Assembly (NCBI GenBank): GCA_024741835.1
Contig: JAENRP010000010.1
Span: forward strand, 1 to 64,000
Direction of reading: 5' to 3'
From: Diplocarpon mali
Taxonomy: Eukaryota > Ascomycota > Leotiomycetes > Helotiales > Drepanopezizaceae
Length of the DNA: 64,000 nt
Below, piece after piece: positions 54,742 to 64,000 of this stretch. Below the pieces are notes generated by a model that did no database searches, was not told the DNA's origin, and worked only from the letters and a program-made list of their open reading frames with translations. The position numbers and the translations under genes were made by a program. Positions within the stretch are counted from its first letter, which is position 1. Each line of letters starts with the position of its first letter.

Positions 54742-57700
54742 ATAAATTGCTCGCCGAATCTCTTTTGTGCGACTTTTGGATATTGGGGCTGGTTTTGCTT
54801 GAGATGGTTTAGCGGGAGTTTCGGGGTGAGGGCAGGGGGGACGGAAAACCTGATTTATCCTCACTTCCCTTACCTTAGCCACAGGTGAACTAAAGATAGG
54901 AAGTGGTGGAGGGATGGCCAGAAAATAGCTCGTGGCGGTGGTAATAAGAGACTGGATAAAGTAATGGATAAATGGTAGACGATAGACGACAGACTATGAA
55001 ATACTGAGAATGTAAAATGCCTTTCTTTATCTTCATGTATCGTAGGGCTCAACAGATATATTTGTTACGTGGGAATATTATATGTCGATGAGAGTTACTG
55101 CATATTTTTGTGATGTTTCTTTCAGGCGCTTGCCAGACCCGAGGGTGGGTATCCTTTTACAGAGGATGTAAAGTCCAACTTGTAGAGATTGGAGAGATGT
55201 GTTGTTTTCAGTATTAAGCACCAAGTCCTGATATACCCAGTGGTACTCGAGCCGGTGCTTGAAGCACTAATGCATTCGAATACTACTCGAGCTGAGTCGG
55301 GTGCGGCGGCAAACTTGAGATGGGTAGGCTCTCAGAGAAGATGGGCTGGAGGTTATAATGGCTCTGCCGTACTAGGGGTGTGATCAATGTATGGAACGAG
55401 GCCTTAATCCGGGAGGGCATGCTGCAGATTCGAGGATAACAATCGGGACAGATGGATGGGATGGACTTGTTAGGGTGTGCGCGACACAGCAGTGATGGCT
55501 GTGGAATCCGGAGGGCTGCGGTTCAAAATTCCATCAGAGGAAGTACTGAGACGGGGGGTGACACTGCTGCTGAGGCAAAAAACACAACTGGCTCAATCAA
55601 GAGCATCTGATTGACATTCCTTTGCTGGACGAGGTGCAAAAGTCGAATTCACTGCGTAGTGAAAGCGGATGGTAGACCAACCTCGTTAGCGACCCGCGAG
55701 ACAAGGCAGCTTGGCGCTCGCTCGCTACCCCTTTTCCATCGAGCCTACAACTAAAAGGCTCCGACGGGAAACGAGATCCATCTGTGAGGAGATAGAGGGC
55801 TACTGAGACGCGGTACGCGACACGCGGGCGAATCTCGTGCGCAAGGGAAGACTGCGTTCTGTAGATCCACGTCAGTCGCAGGAGGTATCTACAGCTTGGC
55901 CGAGACGTTTGTCCGTGGGCATCTCTCGCGTATCCACATCAGACGATTTTGAGGGGGGAAGAGGGTGGAGCTTGGCTTCTGTGCGTGATTCTTGACTCGC
56001 ACGTAGGCTCAGCAGATTGTGTGGATATTGGACTTGATATGGGCATCTTGTCGCTAGTTCCGATCACTGCATTAGAACCTCTGACGCAGCGAGATCAAGA
56101 TGCTGGCTGATGTTGCGGACGGCCGAGTCACGGATCATCTGGTTCGATAGACCCCGGCATATGCTAATACAGGCAGAAGAGGAGGGGAGCGAGGGATGCT
56201 GGTCTTCGGAAACAGCGTCAAACGGAAATCTCTGCGCTTGAAAGGCCTGAGCGGTAGGGCTGTAGGAGGGGGGAACTGGATTATAAAAGTCGTACGCGAG
56301 TATAGAGTGAAAGTTTCCATCGTAGTACTAGCGAGGAAGAGTATACGTAGTCGCTCGCTCTCATATAACATATCAAGATATAGAAAACACGGGCAATGAG
56401 GCCTTACTTCCTCAAACATATACCGGCGTAGTCTACTAAATACACTAGACAGTATCTTGAATCATGTAACTGTTCTACAGTCCCTTGCAAATCTTGTGCA
56501 GAACAACAAGTGCGAACAGAGCAAGCACGTACTCCAACCCCCATCCGGTGAGCCTCTCCCCTCTCACTCTATTCCTGCGTGTGTCTTATCCCAAACTTTC
56601 TCAGCGATAGTTTTCTCTCTTTCCTATTGTAATTTATACTCTCCCAGCCACGACAAAGACCTACACCCGTCCTTGCGGTACCGCGGCTGCCACAGCGACC
56701 CGCTACGTGTTCCCACTCTAGTATCCTGGATCCATTGCCGGTTAGTCGAGTTAGCTGAGTGCAGCTGATGTTAGCGAAGGTTGTAGAGATTTCGCAGGCG
56801 TGTTTGCCCAGTGGGCGTGGAGGAACTTCGGGAGGGGTTATCTTGATGCATCGGCAACATGGCAGGATTATGATAGCCAGGCATGAAGGGCAAGGAGTGC
56901 GAGAAGAGAAGATTGGAGATCAATCACTCTGCTCTGGTCTGTGAGCCAGAGGTCCTTGTTCTCTGATAGCCATGGTCTGCCATGCTGCTCTATTTCTGCG
57001 ACTTCTCGAGATAAAAATGATGCCATGGCGCTTACAGAGGGCTCTGTATCTAAGATAATAGAGCCGAAGACGGCGTTGTAATTTGAGAGCTGTACAGATG
57101 GATCGTCTTTGACTGTAAGTGCTACAGCTAGCCTGGCCTAGGAAGGTATGATCATTTCCACGGTTGGCTTTTTGCCTTCATCTATCCTTACAGTAAGCTT
57201 GAACACTGTGAATTAACGAAGATGTACTACAATTTCTTCCTCTTATATATAGCAAATTACCTCTAATATTAGGCTGATGGGTTTTAGTGATAGTATATTA
57301 GGACTTTCCAACAGAGTGCCTTAATCGACTGAACTACTGCATACAGGAATGAATAGTCAGAGAATATATCAGGCTATCGATTAACGAATGATACATTATG
57401 TTTTCTATTCTAAAATTTAAATGCTGCCAAACTGAATTCTGTGGTCTTACTTTGATGGGTATCTTGTATGTAATGTTGCCAGTCGTCTACCCATTGATTT
57501 ACTGCATAGCTGCGCTTCCGTTTGCCTCTCCTAATATCTCGCTGTCAGGCTGCCTCGGTGGAATTGTTACAAATTTGTCCATCTCCACTTCTATTGCAGT
57601 CATGATTAATATTGATCTTAATATCAGATACCTTGTGTTGATTTGCCGAAACACGAATATTATTTGACCCAATAGCGAGTCGATGGCTAAAGCGAGCAAC

Positions 57701-59774
57701 TCAGAACCTCGAAATGGCAAGGAGACTCCGGTCAGAGGTACCGAAGACTCCACTAAAAAACCTCCAATGACCCAACCGAAACAGTCGCAGATACCTCACA
57801 AGCTAGTCCTCGGAAGCTAATCCTGTCCTGAGCGTTGTTTTGATCAGAATAAGAGGTTTTACCGTCTCAGCAATGGAATACGAAAGCCCGAGGCGTTTCA
57901 ACATTCTTTACAACTGATGTAGCCGACAAAGCTAATCTGCTGAAGATGATTAGCCGCTAGCAAGTTCCATTTGCTCTTGATATCCAGCTGGGAAATATTT
58001 AACGAATGGTAAAATTCTAGGCAGAGCCAGAGGCTTAAAGGAGTAGATGCCAACGTAATATCATCGTGGCAGTCCCGGAACCTTGGCCACGGGCTCGTAT
58101 GAACTAAGCAGAGAAAAATCCAACGCTGTCACCCGAGAGAGCTTTCATATATGGTGAAAACCAAGAGATTTTACCGGTCTGCTAGTCTTAACGCCAAAGT
58201 CAATGATATCCTCATACTTGCACAGGGAGAATTTCTTGGCTCTTTCATCAGAATACTTGACGTAAGACCGGGTAAGATGCTCAATGTGATTAGACACTGG
58301 CTGATGGCTACAGGGTCAAGTATGAAAGCCGCACACGCTCTTTTGCACGAGTGCGATGTAGAGCTGCGGATACTCGACATCAAAATACTCGCTTGAACCG
58401 CCTGGAACTTAGGTCAACTTGGAAATGATTGGCATAGGGCCGCTAGCCGCTCGCCACTACCGACTATAAACTAGAGGGTCGTCGGCAAAGGCAGGACTTG
58501 ACCAAAACGATGACCGATTGCTGTTTAATGGAATTGCAGCAGCGATTAGAACAGAGACAAGTAGGTCGAACTTATGCTGCGGCTTGCTGATCAATGACCG
58601 TCAGCTTCACACTGGCAGTCACAAGATCTTCGGGCAGGACTACAACTTCGAAACATCAGGTTTAGCCAGGATTCGAGGATGCTATAACATCTGGTCTCGC
58701 AGTCACGGAATCAGCACAGGTGACATTACCTTGTTGTATGCGTTCATAGACCCGATACATGTCATACTGCAGCTTCAATTATGCCCGACGTTCATGGGCT
58801 GAAACACAGTCACTTAGATCGTGCCACATCAAGCCGCCCAGTATATTGTGAGACTTTTGTGCGTTCAAATTGTGACACAATAATATTGGCAGCATATTCA
58901 CTTTCGGGTTTCGTATTCCCTGGCCCTTACAAGGTTGAAAGGACATTCAAAAGCTAGAATGGGCCTAGAAACACACCAGACGATCAATTAGGATTGTCTT
59001 CGTCTAGAGTATCCTTGACGCGCAGGTGCGACAAGCCTGTCAACTTGTTATGCTGAATCAAATCAAGTATCGAATCAGCGACCTGAAGATTGAACTCAGC
59101 AGCTTAGAACGATTCCGTAAGAGGGCAGCCATATGCAGCCTGCATATATTTGATGAGCATATGTACGCCTCCCTATAAAAATCGCATCAGCCCCCACTCC
59201 GAAGGTAAGATGTCAGCAATCTCGCGTTACATAACGCAGTAACTCAAGATTATCCAGTGAAGTTCAGCATTTCGAAAACACCTCTGAGGAGAAGTTATAT
59301 TTAGAGTTGTAGATATATTATCATTTCAGAATGTCTTTAATTTGCGACTGAAGTCCACCTCGCGGATTTTGCATCTTTTGAAAAGCGATACTGACGCCAA
59401 ACAAGCACGAACCTCTGCATGGAAAGTAGAACCTACTACTCAGACACCAGAGTGTATCATGCTCACCAGAAATCGGAATATCAATGATTATGATTGTTGC
59501 ATAGTTCGCGAACACTCAACAAGGAACATTATAGGCGAATCAGAAATTTTAAGAGCCTATGTAAGCCCGTGTAAAGAGGAATTTTTAAGTAGATGTCTCT
59601 GGCTTCAAACTCGCCACAGATGACTTCCAATGCTAAAACTAAGAGTCACGTGTAGACGAGGGGCAAGCCAGAATTCGCTTAAAGTAGCTCGTTCTGTTTC
59701 TGAGGCAGGTATCTTGCAACGTCATCTTCAACGACCGAGTCCATATTGCGCCAAACCAAACAACATCATCAGCC
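54742..59774. other. Five-kilobase gene-poor interval
   Basis: Only short, unsupported frames are present, such as plus 57,398-57,667, plus 58,151-58,396 and plus 58,518-58,802. The AT content rises around 57.2-58.0 kb. No repeat family, tRNA or conserved domain was recognised. Some frames near 58.1-58.8 kb could be decayed exons, but nothing identifies them. Confidence 0.5.
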
Positions 59775-60585
59775 ATGAACAACGACAGCGATGGAAACCA
59801 AATGTTCGCATTCCAGGGTTTGGATTATATTCCATTTGGATATTCCGGCGCCCTCGCGCCTTACATTGAGACCGGGCCAGGGACGATGCGGGCGGCGGCT
59901 GTCCTAATGGGTCTCGCAGACTTGCTGCAAGACGATAAAGCTGCTGATACAGTCATATGCGACCTGGGTTGTGGTGATGGTGAATTCCGTACGAGCGGCG
60001 CGAACTCCTATCTGTGTGTTCTGTGTCGCTTTAGACCTAGGGGCGGCTTCTCCTCAAGCTTTCCGCACTGGTACCAGGAACTCCCTAGAATAATACATTT
60101 TCGTCATGCACTTGAAGCAAAATCACTCTACTAACTGATCGCGTGTCAAGTTATTGGATTATTGGGCCATATCAATAGCGTCGCAAACAACGTCTCCATA
60201 GCACATGGGGTTGGCATCGACTATGATACTGGACTCATCAGAACGGCTGGCATCAATTCTCAAGCTAGAGGTGTCATTTCCGATTGGATAGTATATGACT
60301 TCAACGACGATCTCAAGGACTTGGCCACCACACTTATCAACGTCCACCGAGTCAGTCACGTGTTCATATATCTGGTTCCACGGCAGTTAGCCATGAAGAC
60401 CGTACGGAAGGTGAGGAGAGGTCAACGGTAGAACTGCTATAAGTTGCATTGACATGTGGTAGATCCTGACGCGTTTATGCGAGAGTGGTGTGGTGCTCTG
60501 CTGTTATAAGTTCTACCCAGACTATCTCACACCGACAAGACGAGACACCCTGATGGAATTGATCGTCTATGACAAAGCTGGATGA
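59775..60585 (+). CDS. Small class I SAM-dependent methyltransferase
   Basis: Three exons read by eye: 59,775-59,988; 60,151-60,410; 60,463-60,585 (introns 162 and 52 bp), giving 198 residues. The protein is little more than a Rossmann methyltransferase core. Motif I is VICDLGCGDGEF (about 61-72), joined by the first splice to LIGLLGHINS. The acidic motif II is HGVGIDYDTGLI, then come VYDFNDDLKDL and the motif-IV/V-like VSHVFIYLVPRQLAMKTVRK, with the end SGVVLCCYKFYPDYLTP. The layout resembles small lysine methyltransferases of the FAM173/ATPSCKMT type, which also lack extra domains, but the substrate cannot be read from sequence. Both introns are required to keep motifs in frame. No targeting signal is obvious. 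Confidence 0.8.
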
Positions 60586-61439
60586 GAGTGAGCAATTTTG
60601 TCGAAGGCCTCTTATCCTCTGAATTCGATACGCTCCTGTAAGTTGTAGAGAGACGGCTAGCCCCATCGGAACAGACGCTTACAGAGTCAGAATGCGAAGC
60701 TGGGACAGGTGGAGTAACAGGCTCCATGGTACGCGCGAGGTATTGCAGAAGTGGTGCAGCTGACTTCAGAGAGCAATCCGCTCTGTCTTTTTAGCACCAA
60801 TTACATTGTGAGCATTACAAACTGTGTCACGGGTCTGTTGTTTCCATCCGTTTTGTCTGAATATGCTTACGTTTGCCCATGCGTCGGTCGCAGGTAATTT
60901 TCTATTATAGTCTCGAATCGTTGGCTTCATTCTCATCCTGGCAGCGTAAATCTGTCATCTCAAGGGTAAAATGCTATAGCTAGGCGCTTGTTTCATGACG
61001 ACGCATCTACCAGATCTATCGCCCTGTACTCTTAATTTCGATGTAGTTTTGGACGGCTTTGCTTTGATGTTGAAGCTTATATGGCAGAGCGACTTCGGGG
61101 CCGCTGTACATATTCAGTCCAACCTCAACCTCGTAATATAAGCTAGTACCACTACGGCTTTTGGCTGTAAGGGCTGGCTCGTCGGAGACTGAACAATTGA
61201 ACCGCGGTTGAATCAGAAACACACAGGCCAGCAGAGGGCTGTCTAACCCCCCATTCTAACAGCCAGCATCCTGGTCCGTCAAGAAAAAGTACTTCTAAAG
61301 CACCAACGGATGGCCGATCATTCCCAGCGGCCGATTCTAATGCACGCACCCAACCGGCCACACCTGGATCCCATTCCAGAACACCGTCCTCGGGCGCGCT
61401 GCTGTGCAGTGTCCTCCCTACTCATAACACACCTACACC
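60586..61439. other. Intergenic region after the methyltransferase gene
   Basis: About 850 bases with no supported gene, RNA or repeat. Short frames on both strands have no recognisable content. Confidence 0.5.
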
Positions 61440-61620
61440 TCCCGCAACGCCAGCTACTGGCCCAAGACGCCGCCCTGGACGCCACAATGCAGCTCGCCGC
61501 CACATAGGGCTGGAAGCGCTGCTACAGCTGCCGCGCCATCGTGCATCACAACAGCTGACTCCAACGCATGAGTTGTCGGGAGAAGAATCGCTGCTGTGCA
61601 TGTGGGATCTCGCCGGCGGG
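61440..61620 (+). pseudogene. RBR-type E3 ubiquitin ligase fragment (RING2/IBR region), decayed
   Basis: The plus frame reads LAQDAALDATMQLAAT*GWKR then CYSCRAIVHHNS*LQRMSCR and EKNRCCACGI, where * marks stop codons. RBR ligases have a helix, QGW-x-RC-x2-C, then GCNHM-x-C and CxxCG in this order. Both stops fall at conserved positions: TAG for the Gln of QGW, and TGA within the GCNH stretch. No long intact frame surrounds it, so this is a relic or a fragment carried in from elsewhere. The call rests on one Cys-rich motif. Confidence 0.5.
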
Positions 61621-64000
61621 GTGCTTGAGGGGAAGCTCTGCACGATGTGCAGCGGCTTTGATGGCCGAGCAATACGGGAGTAAAGCGACGCGCACATCCA
61701 CGATAGGAAGATTCTGGAGCGGTTTGAGGGCCAGAAATGTGAGGTCCAGGCTGCGAAAGCGAGGGGCGATTCATGAGAGCGAGCAATGGGAGGGAAGTTG
61801 AGGGTGGAGGGGGATTGGGCCGAATTTACGGTTGCTGGGAGCGAGAAGCGATGCTTAGGTGGTATGGAAGAGAGGGAGTCTGCCCGTGTGAGCTTTTCTT
61901 TCTTCAAGGTCGGTTAGCCGGCGCGGCGCTGGATTCAATTCCAGGACAGCTTTGAATTTTGGGTCTGGCTTCACCATCGTATGCTAGCTAAATCTAATGG
62001 ATTGCAAGATATGATCGTCAGGTCCAGGGGAGCGAGTCAAGGGATGGAGATTCCTCCTTTGCGCTGGTCGCGAAGCTCTAATGCGGGGAGCGAACAGGAG
62101 CGACAAGATATCCACAGCTGCACATCGCCCGTGTTCTGCCCGACAACTTTGTCAAAAGAGGAGTTTCACTGACGTGAGAGACCCGAGGAATCGAGCCGTG
62201 AGACTGTAGATACAACTCTGCTCTACATCTCGCCAGGAGAGCTGTCTTGTTTCTTGCTTCGCAGTGGTTGTTGGCTGGTATCCCTAGCCCCTCGCAACTG
62301 TCGAATCCACCCGGTCTTCTTTTCTCCGGATTTTATAGCAGCAGCTGGATCCGAAAGACTCGATGTGCATATCGCCTCCGAAACAGAACTCTCTTCTGAG
62401 AGTACCGTCTCTGGTCGGAGCTAGATGTGAAGATGTCATGGGAATGTACATCTCGCTGACGTCAGGGAGATGTAAAGCCTCCCTCTGGACGTCGCTCTGA
62501 GGAGATGTCTCTTTTCTGATCTTCTCTCCTCTCTATTCCTCGGTCTCTATGATGTTGGCTAGATAGCTATCGCGCGTTACAGTCCGCGTAAACGAGGTAG
62601 TAGACAGGGCGGTCTAAGCGGGCTCGCTTCGCAGATCATACCTTCGAACCGCCCCACAGTACGTAGAGGTAAGCTGTTTACCGTATAGTTCGGAACGCGG
62701 GAACGTGCCACTCGTCCTGGCGATACTTGGGTTGGGAAGAATCGCTTCGCGAGATTGCATGGCGTGGCATGGAGCAAAAACGAGTAGCAGCTATTGTGTA
62801 GATGGGTATTTTTCAAATGTGAAATACGTGAGCTCTACTCGGTACTACAGACAGGAGTCTGTCACCAAGCACCTGCACCGGTGACGAGCGCGATCAAGAC
62901 GTCGAGCCTTGAAGCCAAGATGGTCGCGTGACTGACCAGGGGTGAGAGGCAGGGGTGGGAGTGAGAGTGAGAGTGAGAGTGAGGATGAGGGGCAAAAGTG
63001 CACATTGACATCGTCGCTTGGCCGGCTCCACGGCTAGACCAGCTTGATCCCAGCATCAAGCATCGCATTCTCGCGTCGTTTGTCTGGCCTGCGAGAAAGT
63101 ATCTTTGGCTTACTTTTGGTTGGACCCACCTCTTTCCAGACTCGAAGTCAACCACTCTCTCCACTGCCGCTTCAACATCTCCTCTCCTCCTTGTTGTCAT
63201 AGAATATAGGGCGGTACGATTGCTTACGTAGAGAGTTTCATGTGATTTGTATATTCTTGCTTCTATATTATACTGACCAGTTGTCTGGCGATTCTTGAGA
63301 AGTTTAGAGAGATCGACTACGTACCTGCTTCACATGCTCTTGTTTACTGCGTCCCCCCCCTCTCCCTTTCTTTCGGTTACGGTGGCTCAGAACCAGGGCG
63401 GAGTTCCACTCCACTGACCGAAAAGTGAGAATCCTGACCGCTTGGAAAAGCAGGTAATCCGAAAGCCGCACGCGCTCAAACGTGAAGTAGACGATGCTGT
63501 CATTACCTTTTCATTGTATATTTGCACATAGCCGTTACCAGATCGGTGTGCTCTGCTAAACTCACGGTCTCTGTCCTAGATCTGGTTCTGGATCTGATTC
63601 CCCTGTCCCAGGACTGTACAGGACTCTGCTTACCCTACCTAGAGGTACCTACCAACCTACCCTCTGTTTCTTCAAAACACCAAGCCGTCGCTAGACTACC
63701 ACCAACCCCACGAGCCCACAGGACTTCTCGCCTCCGGCCTATCTCAACCTCTTCCTGACTCGCGACCTCGAGGCCGACTAGATAGACCCCCACGATCCCA
63801 TGCTCGTCCTCTGCGATCTACTGTGCAGCACAGAGGGTCCTTATTGTATCGCACCGCACCACAAGCGAGCCCGACGCCAAGATCTCCGCCCTCCGCCCTC
63901 CGCCCCCTCCTCGCTCCTCGCTTGTCGCTCCACGCAGACAGACCTAACTCACTCTCCCCTCACCGCCGAGAGCTGGCTCGCACACGGCGACGCTTGGCAC
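61621..64000. other. Terminal gene-poor region
   Basis: About 2.4 kb with no supported gene. The sequence becomes C-rich after 63,580. A plus frame beginning at ATG 63,800 stays open for 67 codons to the window edge, but its composition (Pro, Arg, Ser) and lack of motifs do not allow a gene call; it could be a promoter or leader of a gene beyond the edge. Confidence 0.45.
62960..62983. repeat. Hexanucleotide microsatellite (GTGAGA)n
   Basis: Four uninterrupted units of GTGAGA within a purine-rich stretch. Confidence 0.8.

Noticed and set aside
55495..55540. A GGTTCAAAA string as a tRNA T-arm
   Set aside because: No matching A-box, anticodon stem or acceptor pairing could be found around it on either strand.
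61422..61907. A 161-codon minus frame as a Ser-rich protein
   Set aside because: It lies opposite the RBR relic and has shadow-frame composition with no domain.
62184..62212. Minus-strand GGCTCGATTCC as a tRNA B-box
   Set aside because: The upstream bases do not fold into D- and anticodon arms and no A-box is present at the right distance.

Overview
The window looks like nuclear DNA of a filamentous ascomycete (Pezizomycotina). The evidence is spliceosomal introns of about 45-70 bp (one of 162 bp) with GT..AG ends, an SDHA closest by eye to Leotiomycete and Eurotiomycete versions, an EF-hand MscS channel of the fungal Msy type, and a large AT-rich block with the marks of repeat-induced point mutation (RIP). 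In that block stop codons sit where CAA, CAG or TGG are expected, and catalytic Asp reads as Asn. The species cannot be named from sequence alone. All exon junctions and element borders were read by eye.

Bases 1 to about 32,132 are an AT-rich, gene-free nest of dead LTR retrotransposons whose insertion order can be read. A Ty1/copia remnant (family 1) fills 1-3,564. A second copia (family 2, about 3,804-32,132) is split in its integrase by a 23.3-kb insertion, with target duplication gatga at 6,595-6,599 and 29,922-29,926. That insertion is a Ty3/gypsy chromovirus (6,600-29,921, 254-bp LTRs). The chromovirus is in turn broken by two copies of a third copia family: copy A (9,709-17,312, duplication atagc) and copy B (22,091-29,672, duplication cagcc, inside the chromovirus 3' LTR). 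Both have 198-bp LTRs and minus-strand pol. The chromovirus also lacks RNase H and most of its integrase, and an unrecognised minus-strand coding relic lies there (about 19,380-21,330).

The most unusual feature is a 23-bp, partly palindromic microrepeat. I found 21 copies, all exactly 23 bp from ACT to AGT. They lie in four unrelated element relics and mostly read in frame as TPRPGLRV-like peptides in polyprotein linkers. This resembles the in-frame palindromic elements of Rickettsia; I know of no such report for a fungal nucleus.

From about 32.1 kb composition becomes ordinary and single-copy genes appear: succinate dehydrogenase flavoprotein (plus, 5 exons), a GRF zinc-finger/coiled-coil protein (plus, 2 exons), a secreted GMC oxidoreductase (minus, 8 exons, with an apparent internal deletion), an ELMO/CED-12 protein (minus, 1 exon), an EF-hand mechanosensitive channel (plus, 3 exons) and a small SAM-dependent methyltransferase (plus, 3 exons). 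Relics include a probable RBR ubiquitin-ligase fragment (about 61.44-61.62 kb), a possible F-box fragment (about 32.6 kb) and an LTR-like patch with CACGTG boxes (about 42.2-42.65 kb). The genes serve unrelated housekeeping roles (mitochondrial respiration, Rac/DOCK signalling, osmotic calcium control, methylation, extracellular oxidation) and form no evident cluster. Gene-poor stretches occur at 32.1-36.6, 48.0-51.7, 54.7-59.8 and 60.6-64.0 kb.
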